Shown here: in pieces, positions 38,656 to 52,532 of the stretch
How positions within the stretch are numbered: position 1 is the stretch's first letter
Layout of the letters: every line of letters begins with the position of its first letter
Assembly (NCBI RefSeq): GCF_051401765.1
Contig: NW_027480467.1
Span: forward strand, 806,001 to 870,000
Reading direction: 5' to 3'
Source of the DNA: Calliopsis andreniformis
Taxonomy: Eukaryota > Arthropoda > Insecta > Hymenoptera > Andrenidae
Length of the DNA stretch: 64,000 nt
Notes under the pieces: model-generated
Seen by the model: only the letters and a program-made list of their open reading frames with translations
Databases searched by the model: none
Told to the model about the DNA's origin: nothing
Translations under genes and position numbers: made by a program

Positions 38656-41377
38656 TGACGGTTGAGGATTGAGGTTTGAGTATTGAGGATTAAGGATTGA
38701 GGAATGAGGATTGAGGATTGAGGACTGAAGATTGAGGACTGATTATTGAGCAATGAGGATTGAAGATTGATGACTGGGGATTGAGAATTGAGGATTGAGG
38801 ATTGAAGATTGAGGATTGAGGATTGAGGATTGAGGATTGAGTATTGAAGATTGAGTATTGATGATTGAAAATTGAGGATTGAGGATTGACGACTGAGGAT
38901 TCAGGATCAAGGATTGAGGATTGAGGATTGAAGACTGAGTATTGATGATTGAGGATTGAGGATTGAGTATTGAGGATTGAGGATTGAGGGATGAGGATTG
39001 AGGACGGGGACTGAGGGTTGAGAATTGAGGACTGAGGATCGAGGATTGAGAATTGAAGATTGAGGTTTGGGTATTGAGGATGGGGGATTGAAGATTCAGG
39101 ATTGAGTATTAAGGATTGATTGTTGAGGATTGAGGATTGGAGATAGAGTATTGAGGATTGAGGACTGGGGATTGAGGATCAAGGATTGAGGATTGAGGAT
39201 TGAAGATTGATTTATGATCATTCAGGATTGAGGACTGAGTATTGAGGATTGAGGGATGAGGATTCAGGACGGGGACTGAGGTTTGAGGATTGAGAATTGA
39301 GGATTGAGGATTGAGGATTGAGGATTGAAGATTGAGGATTGGGGATCGAGGATTGAAGATTCAGGATTGAGGATTGAGGACTGAGGATTGGGGATTGAGG
39401 ATTGAGCATTGAGGATTGAAGATTGAGGACTGGGGATTGAGGATTGAAGATTGAGGATTAAGGATTGAGGATTGAGGATTGAGGATTGAGGATTGAGGAT
39501 TGAAGATTCAGGATTGGGGATAGAGGATTGACGATTGAGGATTGAGTATTGAGGATTGAGAATTGAGGATTGAGGATTGAAGATTGAGTATTGAGAATTG
39601 AGGGCTGGGGATTGAGGGCTGAAGATTGAGTATTGAGGATTGAAGGTTGAGGATTGAGGATTCAGGATTGACGATTGAGGATGAGGGCTGAGGGTTGAGG
39701 ATTGTGGTTTGAGGACTGAGGACAGAGGATTGAGGATTGAGAATTGAGGATGGAGGATTGTGGATTGAGGATTGAGGATTGGGTATTGAGGATTGAAGAA
39801 TGAGGATTGACGATTGAGGATTGAGTATTGAGGATCGAAGATTGAGTATTGAGGATTGAAGGTTGATGATTGAATAATGACGATTGATGATTGAGGATTG
39901 AGGATTGAGGATTGAGGATTGAGGATTGAGGATTGAGGATTGATGATTGAAGACTGAGTATTGAGGATTGAAGATTGAGGATTGAGGATTGAGGATTGAG
40001 GATTGAGGATTGATGATTGAAGACTGAGTATTGAGGATTGAAGATTGAGGATTGAGGATTCAGGATTGAGGATTGAGGATGAGGGCTGAGGGTTGAGGAT
40101 TGAGGTTTGAGGTTTGATGATTGATGATTGAGGACTGAGGATTGGGGATTGAGGACTGAGGATTCAGCATTGAGGATTGAAGATTGAGGACTGGGGATTG
40201 AGGATTGAAGATTGAGGATTAAGGATTGAGGATTGGGGATTGAGGATCCAGGATTGGAGATTGATTATTCAGGATCGAAGATTGAGGATTGAGGATTGAG
40301 TATTGAGAATTGAGAATTGAGAATGGGGACTGAGGGTTGAGGATTGAGAGTTGAGGATTGAGTATTGAGGATTGAAGATTGAGGATTGGGTATTCAGGAT
40401 GGAAGAGTGAGTATTGAGGATTGAGGATTGAGGATTGAGGATTGAGTATAGAAGATTGAGGATTGATGATTGAGGATTGATGATTGAGGATTGAGGATTC
40501 AGGATTGAGGATTGAAGATTGAGTGTTGAGGATTGAAGATTGAGGATTGAGGATTGAGTATTGAGGATTGAGTATTGAGGATAGAAGGTTGAGGATTGGG
40601 GACTGAGGGTTGAAGATTGAGGATTGAGGATTGAGGATTGTGGATTCAGGGTTGAGGATTGAAGATTCAGTATTGAGGATTGAAGATTGAGAATTGAGGA
40701 TTGAGGATTGAACATTGAGGACTGAGTGTTGTGGTTTGAGTGATGAGAATTGGTGTTTGTGGATAGAGGTTTGAAGATTGCAGATTGAGTATTGAGTATT
40801 GAAAACTGTGAATTGAGGATATTCTATTGAGGATTGAGGATTGACTACTGATTGTTGTGGTCTGAGGGCTGAAGATTGAGGACTCAGGGTTGAGGATTCA
40901 GAATTGAGGTTTGAGGACTGAGGATTGAGGATTGAAGATTGAGTATTGAGGATTGAAAATTGAGGATTGTGGAGTGTCGATTGAGGATTGAGGACGAGGG
41001 CTGAGGGTTGAGGATTGAGGTTTGAGGACTGAGGACTGAGGATTGAAGATTGAGAATTGAGGATTGAGGACTGAGGATTGAGGATTGAGGATTGAAGATT
41101 GAGGACTGGGGATTGAGGATTGAAGATTGAGTATTAAGGATTGAGGATTGGGTATTGAGGATCCAGGATTGGAGATTGATTATTCAGGATCGAAGATTGA
41201 GGATTGAGGATTGAGTATTGAGAATTGAGAATTGAGTATTCATGACTGAGGATTGAGGATTGAGGATTGAGGATTGAGGATGGAGGATTGAAGGTTGAGT
41301 ATTGATGATTGAGGATTGAGGATTGAGGATTGAGGATTGAGGATTGAGGATTGAAGACTGAGGATTGGGGATTGAGG
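38656..41377. repeat. Array with few anchors
   Basis: About 2.7 kb of common variant units. No anchor was seen between about 38.2 and 40.79 kb, one of the longest anchor-free stretches in the window. It includes an exact local doubling near 39930-40060, where GGATTGATGATTGAAGACTG occurs twice about 70 bp apart. No gene is visible. Confidence 0.7.
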
Positions 41378-41933
41378 ATTGAGGTTTGAGAATTGATAAT
41401 CGAAGATTGAGTGTTGAGGATTGAAGATTGAGGTTTGAGGATTGAGGATTGAGGATGGAGGATGAGGGCTGAGGGTTGAGGATTGAGGTTTGAGTATTGA
41501 ATACTGAGAATTCAGGATATTCTATTGAGGATTGAGGACTGAGGATTGAGAATTGAGGATTGAGGATTGAAGGTTGCGTATTGTGGATTGAAGATTGAGG
41601 ATTGAGGATTGAGGACTGAAGATTGAGGACTGAGTGTTGAGTGTTGAGTGATGCGAATTGATGTCTGTAGACTGAGACTTGAAGATTGAAGATTGGGTAT
41701 TGAGTATTGAAAACTGTGAATTGAGGATATTCTAATGAGGACTGAGGATTGACAATTGATTGCTGAGGACTGAGGGCTGAAGATTGACGATTCAGGATTG
41801 AGGATTCGGGATTGAGGTTTGAGGACGGGGACTGACGGTTGAGGATTGAGGTTTGAGGATTGAGGATTGAGGATTGAGAAATGAGAATCGAAGATTGAGT
41901 ATTGAGCATTGCAGATTGAGGTTTGAGGATTGA

Positions 41934-42530
41934 GGATTGAGGATGGAGGATGAGGGCTGAGTGTTGAGGATTGAGGTTTGAGTATTGAATACTGAGAATT
42001 CAGGATATTCTATTGAGTATTGAGAATTGAGGATTGATGGTTGAGTATTGAGGATTGAGGATTGAGTATTGAGGATTGAAGATTGAGGTTTGAGCATTGA
42101 GGATTGAGAATTGAGGATGAGGACTGCGGGTCGAGGATTGAGATTTGAGGAACGAGGATTGAGCATTGAGAATTGAGGACTGAGGATTGACTATTGAGTA
42201 TTGAGGATTGAGGATTGATGACTGAGGATTGAGGATTGAGGATTGAGGATTGAGGATTGAGGATTGAAGATTGAGTGTTGAGGATTGAGGATTGAGGATT
42301 GAGGATTGTGGATTGGGTATTGGGGATTGAAGAATGAGGGTTGACGATTCAGGATTGAGGATTGAGGATTGAAGATTGAGTATTGAGGATTGAATGTTGG
42401 TGATTGAGGATTGAGGATTGAGGCTTGAGGATTGAGGATTGAGGATTGAAGATTGAGGACTGGGGATTGAGGATTGAGGCTTGAGGATTGAGTATTGAGG
42501 ATTGAGGATTGATGATTGAGGATTGAGGAT
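41934..42530. repeat. 0.6-kb module, copy 2 of the 3875-bp repeat
   Basis: This matches 38059-38655. It has GGTATTGGGGATTG near 42310 where the first copy has GGTATTGAGGATTG. After 42530 it joins a 300-bp stretch matching the 30770-31085 region, ending at GGATTTTAGGATTG near 42836. Confidence 0.82.
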
Positions 42531-42870
42531 TGAGTATTGAAGATGGAGGATTGATGACTGAGGATTGAGGATTGAGGATTGAGGATTGAGGATTGAAGAT
42601 TGAGTAATGAGGATTGAAGATTGAGGATGGAGGACTAACGATTGAGGACTGAGTGTTGAGGGTTGTGTGATGAGAATAGATGTTTGTGGATGGAGACTTG
42701 AAGATTGTAGATTGAGGATTAAGTATTGAAAACTGAGAATTCAGTATATTCTATTGTGTATAGAGAATTGAGGATTGATGGTTGGGTATTGCGGATTGAT
42801 GGTTGAGGGTTGTGTGTTGAATATTGAGGATTGAGGATTTTAGGATTGAGTATTGAGGATTGAAGATTGA

Positions 42871-43745
42871 GGATTAAGGACCAAGGATTGGGGATTGAGG
42901 ATCTAGGATTGGAGATTGATTATTGAGGATTGAAGATTGAGGATTGAGGATTGAGGATTGAGGATGGAGGATGAGGTCTGAGGGCTGAAGATTGAGGTTT
43001 GAGTATTGAATCCTGAGAATTCAGGATATTCTATTGAGTATTGAGAATTGAGGATTGATGGTTGAGTATTGAGGACTGAGGATTGTGGATTGAGGATTGT
43101 GTATTGAAGATTGTGGATTGATGATTGAGGATTGAGGATTGAAGATTGAGGATTGAGGATTGAGGATTGAGGATTGAGGATTGAAGATTCAGGATTGGGG
43201 ATAGAGGATTGACGATTGAGGATTGAGTATTGAGGATTGAGAATCGAGGATTGAGGATTGAAGATTGAGTATTGAGAATTGAGGGCTGGGGATTGAGGGT
43301 TGAAGATTGAGTATTGAGGATTGAAGATTGAGAATTGAGGATTGAGGATTGAAGGTCCAGTGTTGTGGATTGAAGATTGAGGATTGAGGATTGAGGACTG
43401 AAGATTGAGGACTGAGTGTTGAGTGTTGAGTGATGCGAATTGATGTCTGTAGACTGAGATTTGAAGATTGAAGATTGGGTATTAAGTATTGAAAACTGTG
43501 AATTGAGGATATTCTAATGAGGACTGAGGATTGACAATTGATTGTTGAGGACTGAGGGCTGAAGATTGACGATTCAGGATTGAGGATTCGGGATTGAGGT
43601 TTGAGGACGAGGACTGACGGTTGAGGATTGAGGATTGAGGATTGAGGATTGAGTATTGAAGATTGAGTACTCATCACTGATGATTGAGGATCGAGGATTG
43701 AGGATTGAGGATTGAGGATTGAAAATTGAGTATTGATGATTCAGG
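42871..43745. repeat. 0.9-kb module, copy 3 of 3
   Basis: This is the third copy of 31575-32470. It reads GTACTCATCACTG near 43668 where the others have GTACTCATGACTG, and GAAGGTCCAGTG near 43352 where copy 1 has GAAGGTTGAGTG. Confidence 0.82.
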
Positions 43746-44051
43746 TTTGAGAATTGAGGATTGAGGATTGAGGATTGAGGATTGAGGATTGAAGATTGAG
43801 GATTGGGGATTGAGGATTGAGGATTGAGAATTGAGAATCGAAGATTGAGTATTGAGGATTGAAGATTGAGGTTTGAGGATTGAGGATTGAGGATGGAGGA
43901 TGAGGGCTGAGGGTTGAGGATTGAGGTTTGAGTATTGAATACAGAGAATTCAGGATATTCTATAGAGTATTGGGAATTGAGGATTGATTGTTGAGTATTG
44001 AGGATTGAGGATTGAGTATTGAGTATTGATGATTCAGGTTTGAGGATTGAG

Positions 44052-44705
44052 GATTGAGGTCTGAGAATTGATAATCGAAGATTGAGTATTGAGGATTGAA
44101 GATTGAGGTTTGAGGATTGAGGATTGAGGATGGAGGATGAGGGCTGAGGGTTGAGGACTGAGGTTTGAGTATTGAATACTGAGAATTCAGGATATTCTAT
44201 TGAGGATTGAGGACTGAGGATTGAGAATTGAGGATTGAGGATTGAAGGTTGAGTATTGTGGATTGAAGATTGTGGTTTGAGGATTGAGGACTGAAGATTG
44301 AGGACTGAGTGTTGAGTGTTGAGTGATGCGAATTGATGTCTGTAGACTGAGACTTGAAGATTGAAGATTGGGTATTGAGTATTGAAAACTGTGAATTGAG
44401 GATATTCTAATGAGGACTGAGGATTGACAATTGATTGCTGAGGACTGAGGGCTGAAGATTGACGATTCAGGATTGAGGATTTGGGATTGAGGTTTGAGGA
44501 CGAGGACTGACGGTTGAGGATTGAGGTTTGAGGATTGAGGATTGAGGATTGAGAAATGAGAATCGAAGATTGAGTATTGAGCATTGAAGATTGAGGTTTG
44601 AGGATTGAGGATTGAGGATGGAGGATGAGGGCTGAGGGTTGAGGATTGAGGTTTGAGTATTGAATACTGAGAATTCAGGATATTCAATTGAGTATTGAGA
44701 ATTGA
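44052..44705. repeat. 0.6-kb module, copy 3 of 3
   Basis: This is the third copy of 32590-33240, ending in the shared GATATTCAATTGAG anchor near 44670. Its left neighbour carries another copy of the GATGATTCAGGTTTGAGG string, so the junction with the previous module lies near 44050. Confidence 0.8.
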
Positions 44706-46261
44706 GGGTTGATGGTTGAGTATTGAGGATTGAGGATTGAGGGATGAGGATTGAGGACGGGGACTGAGGGTTGAGAATTGAGGACTGAGGATCGAGGATT
44801 GAGAATTGAAGATTGAGGTTTGGGTATTGAGGATGGAGGATTGAAGATTGAGTATTGAGGATTGACGATTGAGGATTGAGTATTGAGGATTGAGGATTGA
44901 ATATTGAGTATTTAGGATTGAAGTTTGAGGGCTGAGGATTGAGGATTGAAGATTGAGGACTGTGTGTTGAGTGCTGAGTGATGAGAACTGATGTTTGTGG
45001 ATTGATATTTGAAGATTGAAGATTGAGGATTCAGTATTGAAAACTGTGAATTGAGGATATTCTATTGATGATTGATGATTCACAATTGATTGCTGAGGAC
45101 TGAGGGCTGAAAATTGAGATTTCAGGATTGAGGTTTCAGGATTGAGGTTTGAGGACTGAGGATTGAGGGTTGAGGATTGAGGATTGAGGTTTGGCGCTTG
45201 AGGATTGAGGATAGGAGATTGAGGATTGAAGATTGAGGACTGAGGATTGAGGATCAAGTATTGAGGACTGAGGATTGAAAATTGAGTATTGATGATTGAG
45301 GATTGCGGATTGAGGATTGAGGGATGAGGATTGAGGACGGGGACTGAGGGTTGAGGATTGAGAATTGATGATTGAGGATTGAGGATTGAGGATTGAAGAT
45401 TGAGGATTGGGGATTGAGGATTGAAGATTCAGGATTGAGGATTGATGATTGAGGATTGAGGACTGAGGATTGAAGATTGAGTATTGAGGATTGAAGACTG
45501 AGGACTGAGGATTGAGGATTGAGGATTGACGTTAGAGGATTGAGGATTGAGGATTGAGGATTGAAGAATGAGGACAGATGTTTGAGGATTGAGTGTTGAG
45601 GATTGAAGATTGAGGATTGAGGATTGAGTATTGAGGATTGAGTATTGAGGATTGAGGGTCGAGGATTGAAGGTTCAGTATTGAGTATTGAAGATTGAGAA
45701 TTGAGGACTGAGGATTGAACATTGAGGACTGAGTGTTGATGGCTGAGTGATGAGAATTGATGTTTGTGGATAGAGGTTTGAGGATTGCAGATTGAGTACT
45801 GAGTATTGAAAACTGTGAATTGAGGATATTCTATTGAGGATTGAGGATTGACTACTGATTGTTGTGGTCTGAGGGCTGAAGGTTGAGGGCTCAGGATTGA
45901 GGATTCAGAATTGAGGTTTGAGGACTGAGGATTGAGGATTGAAGATTGAGTATTGAGGATTGACGATTGAGGATTGAGGATTGAGGTTAGAATATTGAGG
46001 ATTGGGGACTGAGTGTTGAGGGTTGAGTGATGAGAATTGATGTTTGTGGATAGAGATTTGTAGATTGCAGGTTGTGTATTGAGTATTGAAACCTGTGAAT
46101 TGAGGGTATTCTATTGAGGATTGAGGATTCACAACTGATTGCTGAGGACTAAGGGCGGAAGATTGAGGATTCAGGATTGAGGATTCAGGATTGAGGTTTG
46201 AGGACTGAGGATTGAGGGTTGAGGATTGAAGATTGAGGATTGGGGATTGAGGATTGAAGAT

Positions 46262-47205
46262 TGAGGATTTGGTATTGAGGATTGAGGATTGAGGATTGAA
46301 GATTGAATATTGATGATTGAAGATTGAGGATCGAGGATTGAGGGTTGTGGATTGAGGACGAGGACTGAGGGTTGAGTATTGATGTTTGAGGTCTGTGGAT
46401 TAAGGATTGAGGATTGAGAATTGAGGATTGAGGATTGAGGATTGAAGATTTAGTATTGAGGATTGAAGATTGAGGATTGAGGATTGATGATTGAGGATTG
46501 AGGATTGAGGATTGAAGATTGAGGATTGGGTATTGAAGATTAAGGATTGAGGATTGAGGATTGAGTGTTGAGAATTGATGTTTGAGGATTGGGATTTGAT
46601 TATTGAATTTTGTGGATCGAGTATTCAACCATGAGAATTCAGGATATTCTATTGGGTATTGAGAATTGTGGATTGATGGTTGTGTATTGAGGATTGATGG
46701 CTTAGGGTTGTGTGTTGAATATTGAGAATTGAGGATTGGGGATTGAGGATTGAGTATTGAGGACTGAAGATTGAGGATTGAGGATTGAGGATTGAAGATT
46801 GAGGACTGAGTGTTGATGGTTGAGTGATGAGGATTGATGTTTGTGGATTGAGATTTGAAAATTGAAGAATGGGGATTGAGTATTGAAAACTGTGAATTGA
46901 GGATATTCTATTGAGGATTGAGGGTTGACAATTGATTTTTGAAGACTGAGGGCTGAAGATTGAGGATTCAGGATTGTGGATTCGGGATTCAGGTTTGAGG
47001 ACTGAGGATTCAGGGTTGAGGATTGAGGATTGAGGATTGACGCTTGAGGATTGAGGGTTGAGGATGGAGGATTGAAGAGATAGGTCTGAGTGTTGAGGAT
47101 TGAGTGTTGAGAATTCATGTTTGTGGATGGAGATTTGATTATTGAATATTGTGGATTGAGTACTGAACCATGAGAATTCAGGATATTCTATTGAGTATTG
47201 AGAAT
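46262..47205. repeat. 942-bp block, copy 3 of 5
   Basis: This copy has the same order of B, A and B anchors (near 46637, 46883 and 47177). It reads GTATTCAACCATG at the first B anchor where copy 1 has GTATTGAACCATG. It leads without a break into the 47247-50130 segment. Confidence 0.87.
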
Positions 47206-47246
47206 TGAGGATTGATGATTGAGTATTGAGGATTGATGGTTGAGGG

Positions 47247-50019
47247 ATGAGTGTTGAATATTGAGGATTGAGGATTGAGCATTGAGGATTGAGGATTGAG
47301 GATTGAATATTCAGTATTGATGATTGAAGATGGGAGGAATGAGGATTGAGGGTTGAGGATTGAGGACGAGGACTGACGGCTGAGGATTGAGGTTTGAGGG
47401 TTGTGGATTGAGGATTGAGAATGAGGGCTGAGGGTTGAGGATTGAGGTTTGAGTATAGAATCCTGAGAATTCAGGCTATTCTATTGAGTATAGAGAATTG
47501 AGGATTGATGGTTGAGTATTGAGGATTGAGGATTGAGGATTGAGGATTGAGTATAGAAGATTGAGGATTGATGATTGAGCATTGATGGATGAGGATTGAG
47601 GATTCAGGATTGAGGATTGAAGATTGAGTGTTGAGGATTGAAGATTGAGGATTGAGGATTGAGTATTGAGGATTGAGTATTGAGGATAGAAGATTGAGGA
47701 TTGGGGACTGAGGGTTGAAGATTGAGGATTGAGGATTGAGGATTGTGGATTCAGGGTTGAGGATTGAAGATTCAGTATTGAGGATTGAAGATTGAGAATT
47801 GAGGATTGAGGATTGAACATTGAGGACTGAGTGTTGTGGTTTGAGTGATGAGAATTGGTGTTTGTGGATAGAGGTTTGAAGATTGCAGATTGAGTATTGA
47901 GTATCGAAAACTGTGAATTGAGGATATTCTATTGAGGATTGAGGATTGACTACTGATTGTTGTGGTCTGAGGGCTGAAGATTGAGGACTCAGGATTGAGG
48001 ATTCAGAATTGACGTTTGAGGACTGAGTCTTGAGGATAGAAGATTGAGTATTGAGGATTGAAAATTGAGGATTGTGGAGTGTCGATTGAGGATTGAGGAT
48101 GAGGGCTGAGGGTTGAGGATTGAGGTTTGAGGAATGAGGACCGAGGATTGAAGATTGAGAATTGAGGATTGAGGACTGAGGATTGAGGATTGAGAGTTGA
48201 GGATTGAGTATTGAGGATTGAAGATTGAGGATTGGGTATTGAGGGTTGAAGAATGAGGATTGAGGAATGAGGCTTGAAGATTGAGGATAGAAGATTGAGT
48301 ATTGAGGATCCAAGCCTGGCAATTGAGGATTGAGGATTGAGGATTGAGGATTCAGTATTGAGGATTGAAGATTGAGTATTGAGGATTGAAGATTACGATT
48401 GAGGATTGAGGGTTGAAGACTGAGTATTGAGGATTGGAGATTGACGATTGAGGATTGAGGATTGAGGATTGAGGATTGAGGATTGAGGATTGAACATTGA
48501 GGATTGAGGATTGAGGATTGAATGCTGAATATTGATGAATGAAGATTGAGGATTGAGGATTGAATGTCGTGGATTGAGGACGAGGACTGAGGGTTGAGTA
48601 TTGATACTTGAGGCCTGAGGATTGAGGATTGAGGATTGCGAATTGAGGATTGAGGATTTAAGATTGAGGATTGGGTATTGACGATTGAAGAATGAGGATT
48701 GAGGATTGAGGACAGAGGATTGAGGGTTGAAGATTGAGTATTGAGGATTGAAGATTGACGATTGAGGATTGAGGATTGAGGATTGAGGATTGAGGATTGA
48801 GGGTTGAGGATTGAAGATAAAGTATTGAGGATTGAAAATTGAGGATTGAGGATAGAGGATTGAGGATTGAAAACTGTGAATTGAGTATATTCTATTGAGG
48901 ATTGAGGATTGACAACTGATTGTTGAGGTCTGAGGGCTGAAGATTGAGGGTTCCGGATTGAGGATTCAGAATTGAAATTTGAGGACTGAGCATTGAGGAT
49001 TGAAGATTGAGTATTGAGGATTGAAGATTAAGATTGAGGATTGAGGATTGAGGACTGAGGATTCAGGATTGAGGATTGAAGGTTCAGTATTGAGGATTGA
49101 AGATTGAGAACTGAGGATTGAGGATTGAACATTGAGGACTGAGTGTTGAGGGTTGAGTGATGAGAATTGGTGTTTGTGGATAGAGATTTGAAGATTGCAG
49201 ATTCAGTATTGAGTATTGAAAACTGTGAATTGAGTATATTCTATTGAGGATTGAGGATTGACAACTGATTGTTGAGGACTGAGGGCTGAAGATTGAGGGT
49301 TCCTGATTGAGGATTCAGAATTGAAATTTGAGGACTGAGCATTGAGGATTGAATATTGAGTATTGAGGATTGAAGATTGAGAATTGAGGATTGAGGATTG
49401 AGGATTGAGGATGAGGGCTGGGGGTTGAGGATTGAGGTTTGAGGACTGAGGACGGAGGATTGAGGATTGAGAATTGAGGATTGAGGATTGAGGGTTGAAG
49501 ATTGAGGATTGGGTATTGAGGATTGAAGAATGAGGATTGAGGATTGAGGATTGAGGATTGAGGATTGAAGATTGAGTATTGAGGATTGAAGATTGACGGT
49601 CGAGGATTGAGAATTGAGGATTGAGTATTGAGGATTGAGGATTGAGGATTGAGGATTGAGGATTGAGGTTTGTGGATTGAGGACGAGGACTGAGGGTTGA
49701 ATATTTATGTTTTGAGGTCTGACGATTGAGGATTGAGGATTGAGAATTGAGGATTGAGGATTGAGGACTGAAGATTGAGGATTGGGTATTGAGGATTGAG
49801 GGTTGAGGATTGAAGATTGAGGATAGGGTATTGAGGATTGAAGAATGCTGATTGAGGATTGAGGATTGAGGATTGAGGATTGAATATTGAGTATTGAGGA
49901 TTGAAGATCGACTATTGAGGATTGCGAATTGAGGATTGAGGGTTGAGGATTGAGGATTGAAGATTGAGTATTGAGGATTGAAAGTTGAGGGTTGTGGATT
50001 GAGGATTGAAGGTTGAGGC
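47247..50019. repeat. 2.8-kb segment, copy 1 of the 11.1-kb-spaced duplication
   Basis: This recurs at 58261-61130. The offset is 11014 bp up to a local 97-bp duplication near 58431 and 11111 bp after it, which accounts fully for the change. Landmarks are GAAGATGGGAGGAATGAGG near 47325, a B anchor with GGCTATTC near 47467 and GGATCCAAGCCTGGCAATTG near 48308. It holds A anchors near 47911, 48868 and 49209. A looser copy lies at about 53782-56400. Confidence 0.88.
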
Positions 50020-52532
50020 TTGAATATTGAGGATTTGGGACTGAGTCTTGAGGGTAGAGTGATGAGAATTGATGTATTTGGATAGAGATTTGAAGATTGC
50101 AGGTTGAGTATTGAGTATTGAAAACTGTGAAATCATGATATTCTATTGAGGATTGAGGATGGACCACTGATTGTTGGCGACTGAGGGCTGAAGATTGAGG
50201 ATTCAGGATAGAGGATTCAGGATTGAGGTTTGAGGACTGAGGATTGAGGATTGAGGATTGAGGATTGAGGATTGAGGATTGAGGATTGAAGACTGAGGAT
50301 TGGGTATTGAGGATTGAACATTGAGGATTGAAGATTGAGGTTTGAGGAGTGAAGATTGAGGATTGAGGATTGAGGATTGAGGACGAGGACTTAGTGTTGA
50401 ATATTGATGTCTGAGGTCTGAGGATTGAGGATTGAGAATTGAGAGTTGAGGATTGAGGATTGAAGATTGAGGATTGGGTATTGAGGATTGACGAATGAGG
50501 ATTGAGGATTGCGAATTGCGGATTGAAGATTGGGTATTGAGGATTGAAGATTGAGGATTGAGGATTGAGGATTGAGGATTGGGGATTGAGGATTGCGGAT
50601 TGAAGATTCAGTATTGAGGATTGAGTATTCAGGATTGGAGATAGACGATTGAGTATTGAGGACCGAGGATTGAGGATTGAGGATTGAAGATTGAGTGTTG
50701 AGGATTGAAGATTGAGGATTGAGGATTGAGTATTGAGGATTGAGTATTGAGGATTGAGTATTGAGGATAGAAGGTTGAGTATTGGGGACTGAGGGTTGAA
50801 GATTGAGGATTGAGGATTGAGGATTGAGGATTGAGGGTCGAGGATTGAAGGTTCAGTATTGAGGATTGAAGATTGAGAATTGAGGACTGAGGATTGAACA
50901 TTGAGGACTGAGTGTTGATGGTTGAGTGATGAGAATTGATGTTTGTGGATACAGGTTTGAGGATTGCAGATTGAGAACTGAGTATTGAAAACTGTGAATT
51001 GAGGATATTCTATTGAGGATTGAGGATTGACTACTGATTGTTGTGGTCTGAGGGCTGAAGGTTGAGGGCTCAGGATTGAGGATTCAGAATTGAGGTTTGA
51101 GGACTGAGGATTGAGGATTGAAGATTGAGGATTGCGGAGTGTCGATTGAGGATTGAGGATGAGGGCTGAGGGTTGAGGATTGAGGTTTGAGTACTGAGGA
51201 CTGAGGATTGAGGATTGAGAATTGAGGATTGAGGATTGAGGACTGAGGATTGAGGATTGAGAGTTGAGGATTGAGGATTGAGGGTTGAAGATTGAGGATT
51301 GGGTATTGAGGGTTGAAGAATGAGGATTGAGGATTGAGGATTGAGGATTGAGGATTGAGGATTGAGGATTGAAGATTGAGTATTCAGGATTGGAGATAGA
51401 CGATTGAGGATTGAGGACCGAGGATTGAGGGTTGAGGATTGAAGATTGAGTATTGAGGATTGAAGATTGAGGATTACGGATTGAGGATTGCGGTTTGAAT
51501 ATTGAGGATCCTGGACTGAGTGTTGAGGGTTGAGTGATGAGAATTGATGTTTGTGGATAGAGTTTTGAAGATTGCAGGCTGTGTATTGAGTATTGAAACC
51601 TGTGAGTTGAGGATATTCTATTGGGGATTGAGGATTGACTACAGATTGTTGACGACTGAGGGCTGAAGATTGAGGATGCAGGATTGAGGATTCAGAATTG
51701 AGGTTTGAGGACTGAGGATTGAGGAGTGAAGATTGAGTAATGAGGATTGAAGGTTGAGGTTTGAGGATTGAGGATTGAGGATTGAGGATGAGGGCTGAGG
51801 TTTGAGGATTGAGGTTTGAGGTCTGAGGACTGAGGATTGAGGGTTGAGAATTGAGGATTGAGGATTGAGGATTGAAGATTGAGGATTCGGTATTCAGGAT
51901 TGAAGAATGAGTATTGAGGATTGAGGATTGAGGATTGAGGATTGAGTATAGAATATTGAGGATTGATGATTGAGGATTGATGATTGAGGATTGAGGATTC
52001 AGGATTGAGGATTGAAGATTGAGTGTTGAGGATGGAAGATTGAGGATTGAGGATTGAGTATTGAGGATTGAGTATTGAGGATAGAAGGTTGAGGATTGGG
52101 GACTGAGGGTTGAAGATTGAGGATTGAGGATTGAGGATTGAGGATTGGGGGTCGAGGATTAAAGATTCAGTATTGAGGATTGAAGATTGAGAATTGAGGA
52201 CTGAGGATTGAACATTGAGGACTGAGTGTTGATGGTTGAGTGATGAGAATTGATGTTTGTGGATAGAGGTTTGAGGATTGCAGATTGAGTATTGAGTATT
52301 GAAACCCGTGAATTGAGGGTATTCTATTGAGGATTGAGTATTCACAACTGATTGCTGAGGACTAAGGGCGGAAGATTGAGGATTCAGGATTGAGGGTTCA
52401 GGATTGAGGTTTGAGGACTGAGGATTGAGGATTGAGGATTGAAGATTGAGGATTGGGGATTGAGGATTGCAGATTGAGGATTTGGTATTGAGGATTGAGG
52501 ATTGAGGATTGAGGATTGAGGTTAGAATATTG